Of a stretch of DNA of 64,000 bases, positions 31,991 through 43,569 are shown one piece after another. The notes below the pieces were generated by a model, which saw only the letters and a program-made list of their open reading frames with translations, was not told the origin of the DNA and searched no databases. Each line of letters starts with the position of its first letter. Within the stretch, counting starts at the first letter, position 1. Source of the DNA: Telopea speciosissima (lineage: Eukaryota > Streptophyta > Magnoliopsida > Proteales > Proteaceae); the NCBI RefSeq assembly GCF_018873765.1, contig NC_057926.1:46925043-46989042 (forward strand), read 5' to 3'. The position numbers and the translations under genes are program-made.

Positions 31991-32539
31991 GGTCATAGCT
32001 ACATTGTTGAAATGGTTGTTCTTTGTAATTGATGTACACAAAAATCTAGTTGTGCTGGCCATTGAAGAGCAATTTTTGTAGTTAGGACTAACCCTGGCCT
32101 TGTTTCCAGAATTCTTTTGTTGATAGTATACTCTAAAACTAGAGATTCATACACATATTTGCATTGTAAAAATTTTACCTTCCTAAGTGAATATGTTATT
32201 GCTGCAAGAAACTTTTTGATGGTAAGAACACAGAATTCCTAAATCTTTAAGGTTGCAAGATCAAATTGAAGTGCAAAGAAATCTATACTCTTTTGAATTC
32301 AGGTAGATTCTGTTTTTTTACCAAATAATATTGGTAGGAACAATGAAATTAATGTCATTTTGAATGGTGTAACGAGAGTAGATTTGGGCCTGGGCCTAAT
32401 TTCTTGTTACCTTTTCTATATAAATAGAGCGAGAGTTGGTAACCCAATTAAATTACACCAACATTTTTGCACCCCAAAACCAGTATTTCTCTTTCTGTAT
32501 TATCAGTCAGATCTGTTGAGCAATGTTATAACAATCACC
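31991..32539. other. Array spacer after the unknown gene, no gene seen
   Basis: Matches 18255-18820 and 58616-59154, and from 32118 also 1-420. Likely 3' flank of the unknown gene followed by older repeat sequence. Confidence 0.6.
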
Positions 32540-33000
32540 AAAGAAACATGAACAAAAACAAAACAGAGCAAAGATGATACACAGATTTAACATTGTTTAT
32601 ACACCAATGCGATGTGCAAATCCATGGGAGGAGCTGAAGATGTTCCACTATGTAATCGAAGAAGATACAATGGAGATCTCTCAAGAACATCCAAAAACGG
32701 TAGCAAGAACTCTCACCCAAAAATCCTAACTCCAAAATCCCCAAATCTCATGCCTTTTAACTTACTTACAAAACAAGACGTTAAAACATATAAATAGTCC
32801 TCTAAACGGGTTGATCCAACGGGTCGGGTCGCACCATACTGTGGGGGCTTGCCCCCACACCCCCCAGCACCCCTAAACGAAGGAAGAGTCTTGAGGCATG
32901 GTTTTGGCCGAAGCGCTCTTCTACCATCATAGACCTCAAAAAAAAAAAAAAAAAAAAAAAACTCATTCGAGTCGCCACCAAAAATGTCGGAGTGGGTCAA
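32540..33000 (+). repeat. Dispersed repeat, family R1
   Basis: Copy in block 3, near-identical to 18820-19270. Confidence 0.6.
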
Positions 33001-33290
33001 TCTTCGAAACGGGTGCAAGAATTCAAGACACTCATAACAAGCACAACTCTTGGTGTCCCTAAGTGTCCAGTTAGTGAGTGCAACACTACTAGGATAGTCT
33101 CGGGGGGTTGTTTTATCCTGGAGGTGATAGGCAAGGAACCCGGACTGAACCAATAGGGAATGTCTACAGCATTAAGGAGAGTGAGTGACCATTTCGCACG
33201 ACTCAACCCAATCTGTTGTTGTTGTGTTGCAGATACCAACTCAGGAAGTTGATGCACTCTCCTTCTATGTGTTGATTTCAATATAGCCAT
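32997..33290 (-). other. 97-codon ORF of unknown nature, downstream of gene B
   Basis: Block 3 copy of 19278-19571; full length, few substitutions (for example Gln to His in the MAILKSTHRRR start). Confidence 0.35.
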
Positions 33291-33582
33291 ACATATAATT
33301 AATAAGTTGTTACAATCTCATTAATTTGGTGATTTGGTTTTTCAACATTCTCTCATGGGTTTAAGTATCATTGATATCTTTAAAACAATGCTTACATGTG
33401 AAAAATCATTATCAAGAGAGGACCTCTTAACTTTGTAATATTCATGAAGCTAAGCTATCACATTACAAGAACATTTATTTGTCTTTGTACTACTACTATA
33501 CCAACACTGAAATAAAGATCAGAAAGGTCAAGGCTGTGATCTTTTATCAACACTAAAACAAACAGAAGGGCAATAGTTGAAA

Positions 33583-36278
33583 TTAATTTTCAACATCTAT
33601 GTCCATCTCGGTGGGAAATGGGTCTAAGGGGATTCCAATCTCAATACTTCCTTCCAACATTTGAATCACTCTATCCATGTATGGTCTGTTGGAAGGTAGG
33701 TGCTGAATGCACCACAAACCTACCAAACAAATCCTTTCCAGAAGGACTTCCTCCTTCTCATCTCTTCCTTTCTTATCAATCACAATTGAAGCATTGTTGT
33801 CCTCTCTTTTCTCAGGTAAAAGAGATTCACCATTCTTGACCTTGTTAAATGCCCATTTAGGAAAATAAACTTGGCTTGAATCATGATTTGCCTCCAAATC
33901 ATATTTCAACATTCTCCCACCAACCATCTCCAGAAGCAGCATCCCATAACTATACACATCAGATTTCTCGGTCACGGGACCATAACTCGTCAGCCACATC
34001 TCCGGGGCCATGAACCCCGGAGTGCCTCGAGCCTTCGACATCAAAACATGGCTATGTTCCTTATCAATCATCCTAGCAAGCCCGAAATCGGCAACTTTTG
34101 CTGTGAAGTTTGAATCCAATAACACATTGTGAGGTTTAATGTCACAATGCAAAATCCTACTCCTACAACCTTGGTGTAAGTACAATATCGCCCTACCTGT
34201 CTCTAAGGCTATATCATGAAATTGTTTATGGCTTAAGGTTTGAAAACTTCCATCATTCCTCTCTCCTTCTCTGTTTCTGCTTGTGTAGATATACTTATCC
34301 AAGGATCCATTCTCCACGAACTCATAAACTAGTGCACGTTTATCCCCTTGCGCACAATAACCCAATAAACTTACTAAGTTATTGTGATGGACATTTCCAA
34401 CTGTTGCCACTTCATTCATGAATTGTTTCTGGCTTTGTTTTGATTTTAGAAGCTTTATAGCTACTGGTACTTTGAACCCTTTTCGATGAATGATCCCTTT
34501 ATAAACGCTTCCATATCCTCCTTCCCCAAGTTTTGATGAAAATTTGTTAGTGAACTTCTTAATTTGAAAGTAGGAATACCTCGTAGGGGATAAATTGGAG
34601 ATTGCTTCTTTCTTCTTCTGGTTTATCTTTCTATGTCTACAGCGGAAGAAAAGAGCCACCACTGTTGCCAGGAGTGCTAGGAACACCACCACAGAAGCAG
34701 AAACCGCTGCATTGATGAATAGATTAATGGCATATTAATTTTCTTCATCAATATCCTGGTTGTATAGATGGTACGTTTCCAATGCACTATTCTTAAAGAC
34801 CAGGGTTCAAATATTGGCAAGAACAATGAATTACTCACATGCAATGAGTACTTTGGAAGGTGATGATTTTCTTCCTTGGTCTACTCCTGCACCTCCACCC
34901 CATTTTGTGATGTCCTCTATCATACCTAAGTAAAACCAATTAAGAAAGAAGAAATTCTTGTTAGTTCTTGATAATTAGATATAAAAATGACATATATCAA
35001 CCACTCATGATAATTCTATTCTTGTTCTAGGGAAAAAAAAAAATCAATTCTTGTTAGTTCTCAAGGTTGGAGGTTCCACCTCCCATGTTGTTCACTTTCC
35101 TATCTCAACACATTACAAGGGTTGAAGGATCGGGAATCCTATAAAATAAGGACAATAATTCATGCTTCTTATTAAACACATTAAAAGGAGAAAGAAAATT
35201 AAAAAATGATTTATTTTCATTACACGATAATGGAGAGGGTTGGGTCCTAAAAGACAGTAGGACCAGTAGGAGCATGCGTGAAAGCATCAACAGAACGAGA
35301 TTTCTTCCTTTCATGGGGATAGGTTAGTCAATTCACCCTCTATGTCTCCGCACATGGGCCAGGCTGCCTTTCAAAGTTCCTTTTCCTATAATCTAGAATC
35401 CATAATCTGAACCTTGGGTTTGAACTTATAGTTTTGATTAAAAAAAAAAAAATCGAATCTGAGATTATCATTGGATGCTACTTACCATCTGAGCAGTTGA
35501 AACGGTGGACGTTAGAGTGACAGAAACAAACATAAGATCCGGACAAAGAAGGGTTGACTCCGCACCTTCCACCAGTGTTCTCACATCTAAGGCAATCCTT
35601 CGTCTTGGTAAACCTAAGCTCAAACCCCTTCTGCAGATACCCCCTCAGATCCTTCGCCGCACTAATATTGAAACCCACCTTTGTGAATATGTAGAACCTT
35701 TCACAGTTAGGGTGCGTAACGAGTCCTGGCGCATAATAGCAAACATTGGTGGGATCCTGACCTGGACAACCTATACATGCAGCAGTCTGGAGCCCCGGTA
35801 GATCTCCGGCAGGGATAGTGGTGGTGCAGTTAAGGTGGGTTCCAACGGCGTAATCCAAGGAGAGAGTGAGGGGAGAAGCGGAATAATAGAAGTTGGGACT
35901 AGAAATTGGGCCGCAGCTGAAAAGATTGTTGTAGGCAGTAAAGAAGGAGAAGGAAATTCTGTCGGCGGTGAACTTGGTGGTGAAGATTCTTAAGGTATTG
36001 TTGTTTTCAGGGCTGGTGAGGAAGAAGGTTTCATTGTTGGTACAGGTGGGTATGAAGTAGGAAGGGTGACAAGGTGATGGAAGCAAGAAGGGATAGGTAA
36101 GTGTGATGTTGTTGCATGCTGAGGGTGCACAGAGATTGTAATAGAAAGATGGTTTTGTGCTCCTTAGACTCACCCCTGTGGGTTGTTGTTGTTGTGCTCT
36201 ACTTGGCACTAGAAATGGATTAAGCAGGATTAGGATCTGTAAGACATGAGTTTTCTGGGTCTTTTGCAGATAAACCAT
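33583..36278 (-). CDS. LRK10L: LRK10L receptor-like kinase, gene B
   Basis: Three exons at 35486-36278, 34839-34925 and 33583-34706, with the same lengths as gene A and 667 residues. The ectodomain appears identical to that of gene A, while the kinase differs at about ten residues: GSVYKG in the glycine loop, VEN in place of MEN after YEF, IDKEHSH before the activation segment, and EMDIDVEN at the C-terminus. All kinase hallmarks are present (VAIK, HCDIKPHN, DFG, APE). The start was chosen at 36278 because the signal peptide begins there in every copy. An in-frame ATG about 150 bases upstream exists only because of the (GA)n length in this copy and would add an implausible (LS)n stretch. The near-identity with gene A reflects the young 13.7 kb duplication. 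It is probably a working gene, as no damage is visible. Confidence 0.93.
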
Positions 36279-36285
36279 TGCAATT

Positions 36286-36288
36286 GAG

Positions 36289-36344
<56 letters not shown>

Positions 36345-36345
36345 T
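36286..36345. repeat. (GA)n microsatellite in the 5' leader of gene B
   Basis: About 60 bases, longer than in gene A and interrupted by three agaaag variants. The coding strand is (CT)n. Confidence 0.7.
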
Positions 36346-36449
36346 TTGAGTTTGTATCGGATATAGAAGGAAAGAAGGGATAGGTAGAAAATTGTTTTAA
36401 AGCTTAGATGATGAAGAGCGACCCAAATCATTGAAATCAAGTTGGTCTT

Positions 36450-36515
36450 GAGGTTTGGGATGGTACATAAGTCCTAATAAGAACTTCTTTCTCTTCTTTC
36501 CTCTCACAGGAAGAG

Positions 36516-36552
<37 letters not shown>

Positions 36553-37110
36553 AAGAAGAGAAAATTGATATGCATGAAATGCTAATATAGCCCTTGGAAG
36601 ACTTGGATGTGTCCAAGTAAGTTTGGGCTGGTACATAAATCCTGATAAGAACTTCTTTATCTTCTTGCTCTTCTTTCCTCCCACTTGTAGCAAAGAAGAG
36701 AATGACGATAAAGAAGAGAAAATTGATAGGCATTAAATGCTAATATAGCCTGGAAGACTTGTCCAAGTAAGTTTGGGATGGTACGTAAATCCTGACAAGA
36801 ACTTCTTTATCTTCTTTCCTCCCACTTGTACAAAAGAAGAGAAATTGATAGGCAGTAAATGCTAATATAGCCCTAGAAGACTTGTCCAAATAAGTTTGGG
36901 ATGGTACGTAAATACTGACAATAACTTCTTTCTCTTCTTTCTCTTCTTTCCTCCCACCGGTAGAAAAGAAGAGAAAGAAGATAATGAAGAGAAAATTGAT
37001 AGGCATGAAATGCTAATATGGCCCTGGAAGACTTGGAAGTATCCAAGTAAGTTTGGGATGGTACATAATTAAGTCTTGACAAGAACTTCCAACACTACCT
37101 ACCTAAGGGT
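36450..37110. repeat. Minisatellite upstream of gene B, 4 to 5 units
   Basis: Same unit as 22727-23360. The first unit contains an A-tract of about 37 bases (36514-36550), which replaced or expanded a shorter purine arm. Confidence 0.8.
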
Positions 37111-37206
37111 GTGCATAATTGTTACCATCATTAAAGGGGATGACTTTGAGCTTTTTCCTCCCAAAGGTAGAAAAGAAGAGAGAGTTGATAAAAATGAAAT
37201 ACTAAT

Positions 37207-37428
37207 CTAGCCCTGGAACTTGGAAGTATCCAAATCTTGGATGGTACCTGACACTAGTAATAGTAGTGGAGAAATCTTAATCAAACCCATTAGACATATG
37301 CTGTAATGGATGGTTGATACGTTAGCTGTATAACTGAGCTCCATTGGAAATCCATCAATTGTGATGGGAATGCCCATTGGCCGGCAAAGACCTTCTAGCC
37401 CATTCATGGATAGGCTGAAAATAGTCAT
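37207..37428 (-). other. Short conserved ORF of unknown nature, copy 4
   Basis: Same frame as 1087-1311 with several substitutions (TIDGFP, STIHYS). Confidence 0.3.
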
Positions 37429-37659
37429 GTTGGTATGATAGCTGTCTCTTGGTTGGTTAAAGCATTTGTTGCTGCTAGAGGGCCATTTTGTTTAAGGTTT
37501 TAGCTCAAGAAGCTAAAGCTAGTGGATAGACTATATAGTATGCAAGTGATACAGCAAGTTGAGCTTAAGCCATACTATAAATTAAGAATTTACAAAATTT
37601 CCTTGCCTTTTATGTTTAATCACATCTGAACTAATGCTCTACCAAAAAAAAAGGGCTCA

Positions 37660-37783
37660 TGTTCTCTATCTTGCGCAGCAGTTCCTGCACTGCACACATT
37701 GGCCTCGCCACTCGGGGGACGGGGTGGTCATTGCGCCCACCCTCATGTGCAGGCGCAGCCTGCGCCCCCGGCATAGAGAATAT
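37660..37783. mobile_element. Foldback MITE, family F1, fourth copy
   Basis: Block 3 version of 23933-24056; the left arm is altered (ttgcgcagcagttcctgcac), so pairing is weaker. Confidence 0.65.
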
Positions 37784-38092
37784 TCTCCCCAAAAAAACAA
37801 AATCTGAACCAATGAGAGGGATTAAACTTGGGCTGGCTTGGCTAGCCCATGGCCAAATCAATGCAGCCCTAGATCTAACCTAAATAACCTGGCCCTACAA
37901 AGGCCTAAAGAATTTTGGGCCAGGCCAAGCCTTAGCCTGATGGTCCTGCCCTACCCAAGTCCGAACTCTATTTTCAGTATATATGTTAACAACCGAATAG
38001 CTCAGTATTTCATCCAAAAAAAAAAAGAGGAAAAATTTCACTGACACCCCAAAAACTATCAAAATATCAACCTTCCCCCTGACGTTAAGCAC

Positions 38093-39404
38093 TGTTAACA
38101 GTGCAATTAAATTGTGAGAATAGCTTGAATATTTCATTGATATAAGGTTATATTTATACAATGAAAAGGATTAGCAAATCAATTGAATATACAAGGAAAG
38201 AGTATAACATAATGAAATACAAGAAAAGAGTAAAGAATCAAAGAATGAAATCAGGAGGCAATCCATCTAGGCAATCAATCTGTATAGCTGTATTATCACA
38301 TGTGAGAAATGTGATTTGCATGTGATTTGCAAGATCTCCAATACTCCCCCTCAAGTTGGGCTGTGAATGTTGAGAGCACCCAACTTGGCCTTCAAACTGG
38401 TAAATAATGTAGTACCTAGGGCTTTAGTGAATATATCGACAATTTGATTAGAACTAGCCACATATGTCGGACGAAGAAGACCATTGGTGATGTGATCACG
38501 AACAATGTGGCAGTCAATCTCAATGTGTTTGGTGCGCTCACGAAACACAGGATTGGCTGCAATGTGAAGTGCGGCCTAGTTATCACAGTATAGAGGAATG
38601 GGTTGGGTCCTTGTGATTCCCAAGTCCTGGAGGAGTGTAGTCAACCAAATAAGCTCGCAAGTAGTAACAGCCATGGAACGATACTCGGCTTCGACCGAGG
38701 AGCGGGATACATTATGTTGTTTCTTGGATTTCCAAGAGATCGGACTGGAACCAAGAAAAATGCAATAGCCACTAGTGGAGCGTCTGGTAACTGGACAGCT
38801 GGCCCAGTCTGAATCACAATAAGAGCGTAAGGTGAGAGCGCTTGTAGAGGAGAGCAAGATGCCCTATCCGACGGTCTTTGTGTAAATACCGAAGAAGGCG
38901 CGTTGTTGTATCCATGTGGGGCTGTCGTGGCTGGTGCATGAATTGGCTGAGGAGGGTAACAGTATGTACAATATTGGGCCAAGTAATGGTGAGATAAATG
39001 AGCCTACCAATCAGGCGTCGATAGGGACCGGCGTCATCCAGTAACCCACCCTCGGAGGGGGATAATTTAAGGTGTTGTTCCATAGGAAAAACTGTACTGC
39101 GTGCCTCCAAAAAATTCATATCTGAAAGGATGTCCAAACCTGGCTCTGATACCATGTTAAGAGTGCAATTAAATTGTGAGAATAGCTTGAATATTTCATT
39201 GATATGAGGTTATCTTTATACAATGAAAAGGAATAGCAAATCAATTGAATATACAAGGAAAGAGTATAAAATAATGAAATAAAAGGAAAGAATAAAGAAT
39301 CAAAGAATGAAATCGGGAGGCAATCCATCTAGGCAATCAATCAGATAATCGTATTATCACATGTGAGAAATGTGATTTGCATGTGATTTGCAAGATCTCC
39401 AATA
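38093..39404 (-). mobile_element. Deleted copia LTR retrotransposon, block 3 copy
   Basis: LTRs 38093-38343 and 39155-39404; the target duplication AGCAC is perfect here. Interior as in 24366-25677, with RNase H remnants only. Position and content are the same in both blocks, so insertion and internal deletion preceded the block duplication. Confidence 0.85.
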
Positions 39405-39937
39405 AGCACAGCACCCAAAATTGAAACGTTCATTTTAACCCCATTGGTTATTTAAATAATAACCTCTCATTCCATCTTCTTCCCTATTCTTTCCAAGGAT
39501 CGGCTTAGGGTTTCCAGGGAAAGAACCGCCAGCTCAATGAAGAAATCGTAGGTCGTCCCAAGGGGTGGTCGTCCCTGGAGAAGATGATCAGTTTAAGTTA
39601 AAGTTGTTTGATACATAGAAGAAATAGAGAGCAGGGGAAGGAGAACCCTGAGACGAAATGCATATCGGAACCTGAATAGGAAAATCTAATTCGACCTTGG
39701 AACAATGGAGAATAACTGTGTTACTGAGAGCTACCATCCCTCGGTTACTCTGCTTCTTGGCGTCAGTGTCCATAAACGAGCTACCATCCCTTGTTATATA
39801 CTTGTTTAACTTCCGAGAGACACTGCTGTTACCTAGCATAACATTCGTTCTAAGACACTACCCTCCTTTGGCGAATTCAATATTGAAGGAAGGGGAAAGA
39901 GAATCAGTCTCTGTCAACTTTTAACATGGTCATTCAG
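39405..39937. other. Array spacer upstream of the second interrupted unknown gene
   Basis: Block 3 version of 25678-26221. The plus-strand frame ending SILKEGERESVSVNF is open for 75 codons here. Function not assigned. Confidence 0.4.
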
Positions 39938-40098
39938 AATGCGAGAGAATGATCAATGGGGGCATTAAGAATCATCCATGCCATCTGATCAAGCTTTTAC
40001 AGAAAAGATCTAATGCTTACAGTACAGTTGGTTTGTTCAAGGGAGTTCTTGAGTTTGACAGCTACCTTGTTCCTCCTATTAGAACTTCAGATTGTGAA
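39938..40098 (+). pseudogene. Unknown conserved plant gene, exon part, block 3 copy
   Basis: Same open frame as 26222-26382, ending at the GTGAA copia target (40094-40098). It continues at 57820. Confidence 0.55.
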
Positions 40099-40387
40099 TG
40101 TTGGAAGTTGTAAAACGGAATTCATTGGATTGAATTGATATCTCCCAAGGTGAGAGTATAAATATGAGTACATCAAGCAAATATTCACTATGTATTTACA
40201 TGGAATGTAATCACATAAAATATAGAAAGTTGACAGAGATCCATTGAGCTGCCTTCCAAGAGATGATTCAATATCACATGTGACAGATACGATTTGGCTT
40301 GCCATGTTTAGTGTGATTGCATATCTCAAGATTTTAGGCACAAGCAATCTTGAGAGAGAAAGACTCATGTACCCTTGATACACCCCC

Positions 40388-43240
40388 TCAAGGTGGAGAA
40401 TCCGGTACTCGGATCTTCAGCTTGTCTCGAATGAATTGAAACCGCGCAGTATCGAGCGGTTTAGTAAATATGTCTGCGAGCTGGTCCTTTGTTGAAATAA
40501 ATTGCACCTGGAGTTGACGTTTGGCTACACGGTCCCGCACGAAGTGAAAATCAATCTCCACATGCTTCGTGCGAGAGTGGAAGACCAGGTTAGCCGAGAG
40601 ATAAGTGGCACCTATGTTGTCGCACCATAATATAGGTGGACCGGATAGAGGAAAACCAAGCTCGCAAGAAAGAGATTCCACCCAAATCAACTCCGCAGAA
40701 GCATCTGCAAGAGATTTATACTCGGCCTCAATGGACGAGCGGGCCACAGTGCGCTGCTTGCGTGATGTCCAAGAAATTAAATTAGGCCTAAGAAAAATAG
40801 CATATCCGCCCGTGGACTTACGATCAACATTGTCCCCAGCCTAATCTGCATCTGAAAATGCCTATAGCGATCTAGCTGCGGATCGATCAAACAGTAGGCA
40901 TTGGATTTTGTGCTTTTCAAATATTTTAAAATGCGTTTCACAAGCTGCCAGTGCCCAATCGTTGGAGAATGCATGAACTGACACGCCCGATTGACAGCAA
41001 AAGAGACATCCGGCCGTGTCAGAGTGGCATATTGTAAAGCCCCCACAATCGATCTATAATCCGTAGGATTGGGCATTGCATCACCCCCTGAATCAGAATA
41101 CTTTGTAGTGGCCATTGGAGTCGACACAAGTTTACATTCACTCATTTCAGCCCTATGCAACAGATCTGAAATGTATCGTGATTGACATAATAGTAAACCA
41201 TTTGAATGGGGCAGCACTTCAATGCCCAAGAAAAAATGCAAAGGGCCTAGATCCTTGATAAAAAATTCTTAAGAAAGCCTTTGGAGAAGGGTGGTTACCT
41301 CTATAGTGTCATTGCTGGTAACGAAAATATCATCCACATAGATAAGAATGTAACAAATGTGACATCCACTGCGGCAAATAAAAAGAGAGGTGTCCGTTTT
41401 GGATCCCATAAATCCAAGTTGCAGCAGAAATTCAGACAACCTTTGGAACCACGCCCTTGGCGCCTACTTGAGTCCATATAGCGACTGCTCAAGTTTACAA
41501 ACATAGTTGGGACGGTTGGAGTCCACAAAGCCTGGAGGTTGTGACATATAGACCTCCTCTTCAAGCCGACCATGGAGGAAGGCATTGTGGACATCCAACT
41601 GCCTAATGGGCCAGCCCTGAGACACTGCGAATAGTAGTGGGCTTAACAACAGGGCTGAATGTCTCTCCATAGCCAAGACCCTGTTGTTGATGAAACCCCT
41701 TAGCAACCAGATGAGTTTTGTAGCGCTCAAGGCTTCCATCTGCTTTCCTTTTTATTCTGAACACCCACTTGCACCCTATTAAGTTTTGATTAGGCGCAGG
41801 GGGAACCAATCTCCATGTTCCATTCCTGATTAGGGCATTAAATTCTTCAGACATTGTAGCATGCCACTCCGCAACTTTAGAGGCTTGTGTAAAAGAAGTA
41901 GGCTCAATAGAAACATTAGATGCACTAGTAACTGTCAAAGCACTAGATTGAGATGTAATCGGCTGGGTGGTAGCATAGATGTCCTATAAAGGACGGTATC
42001 TAGTAGGTGGTGAAGATGGTGAGGGAGAGGGGGATAGGTTCAGCTAGGGTAAGGGAGAGGGGGAGGCGTGAGGTGGCTGTGGAGTAGGGGATGGGGATGG
42101 TGGGGGTTGCGGTGAGAGTGGTGGTGTTGGATGTGGTGAGGGTGATGGTGAGGGCGTGCCATTAGTCGCATTTGGAATCACTCGAACAGGGGCAATACCC
42201 CACGGTGAAGAGGAGGATGAAGCCGTGGGTGGTGGTGCACCAAGAACAGACCTAGAGAAAGGAAAAACACTTTCATCAAAACGAACATGACGAGCTATAA
42301 AGAATCAACCTGTCGCTAGATCAAAGCAATGATACGCATGATGAGATGGACTGTATCCAAGAAAGACACAAGGAGATGAACGAAAATCCATTTTATGACA
42401 ATTGTAAGGACGGAGATATGGGAAGCACAGACACCCAAACACCCGTAAGAAATTATAATCCAGAATTTTATGAAAAATGAGCTGAAAAGGAGACACACCA
42501 TTGGAAACCGGGGAAGGCATGCGATTAATTAAAAAAACTGTTGTTTCAAATGCATAGTGCCAATAAATACGAGGAACACTGCTTTGGGTAAGGAGTGTGA
42601 GCCCGGTCTCAACTATGTGACGATGCCTACGCTCCACACTCCCTTGTTGTTCATGGGTGTGAGGAGCAGACAGGAGATGGGAAATACCCAACTGGAGAAA
42701 GAAGGATGGAAGAGTGCGAAACTCCCCACCCCAATCAGTTTGGATCGATTTTATTTTTCTATCAAACAACCTTTCAACAAGTGCTTTAAATTGCAAAAAA
42801 GTGGAGAAGACATCAAATTTGCCCAAGAGAGGATAAAACCAAACATACTTTGTATTATCATCCACAAAAATAATGTAATAACGATGACCATTACAAGAAG
42901 CAGTAGGGGATGGTCCCTAAACATCACTAAATATAAGTTCAAGAGGGAATAAACTACGACTGCCAGTCAAAGGGAGAGACAGACGACTGGCTTTACCCAT
43001 CTGACAAGCACTACAAACAATATTAGAACGAGAAGAAGAACAATGTAAATTATTGCAACTGATCATAGAGCGAAGCAAACGGTCATGAGGATGTCCAAAA
43101 CGTCGATGCCAAAGATCAATGGAGCTAGAGACAGCAGTGTACGCAGACGGAGTAGAAGAAGGCAAACCCAACTCATATAGACCCCCTTTATTCGGACCGG
43201 ACAACAATATTGACTTGGTGACCTGGTCCTTCACAAGAAA
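40388..43240 (-). pseudogene. copia B pol region
   Basis: Reads as in copy A: RNase H end (40388-40747, '[11 protein letters not shown]'), reverse transcriptase with YVDDI at about 41340, integrase (42305-42865, 'EQQGSVERRHRHIVETG') and pre-integrase (42917-43234, 'DLWHRRFGH'). It shares the TAG stops of copy A before integrase and after 'SLYGLK', and adds its own stop and frameshifts. Confidence 0.85.
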
Positions 43241-43569
43241 ATGAGACTGGTGAAATTAAATAAACATTATTGTCTCCTGCAAATTGATGAACAGAAAAGC
43301 AAACGCTTGGAAATACTAGGAACATGTAAGATATTATTTAAAAATAAATGACGATTGGAAGAAGTAGAAATAAAAGAATGTCCAAGATGCTTAATTGGCA
43401 AACCCTTACCATTGCCGACATGTAGTTGGTCGACCCATTGCAATCTTCATATTGGGAAAGTGAATGAAGGTCCGTGTAACATGGTGAGTGGCACTTAACT
43501 GGATAATGAAGGTAATGAATGAGATGGCGATGGTGTACGTGGGTAGCGATGGTGGATTGGATTGGGATG

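Noticed and set aside
35478..36440. A 320-codon version of the LRK10L B ectodomain starting upstream
   Set aside because: The extra N-terminus is translated microsatellite leader and is not shared with gene A or the broken copy. The signal peptide start at 36278 is common to all.
36514..36550. Poly(A) tract as the tail of a retroposed gene or SINE
   Set aside because: It lies inside a minisatellite unit whose other copies have a purine arm or shorter A run at that position, so slippage explains it.
39697..39924. Possible BAHD acyltransferase N-terminus (LFNFRETLLLPSITFV...)
   Set aside because: The resemblance covers about 30 residues, lacks the HXXXD motif, and ends in a stop. Too weak to annotate.
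41281..41481. Plus-strand ORFs opposite copia pol
   Set aside because: They are shadows of the minus-strand reverse transcriptase, repeated in both copia copies for that reason only.
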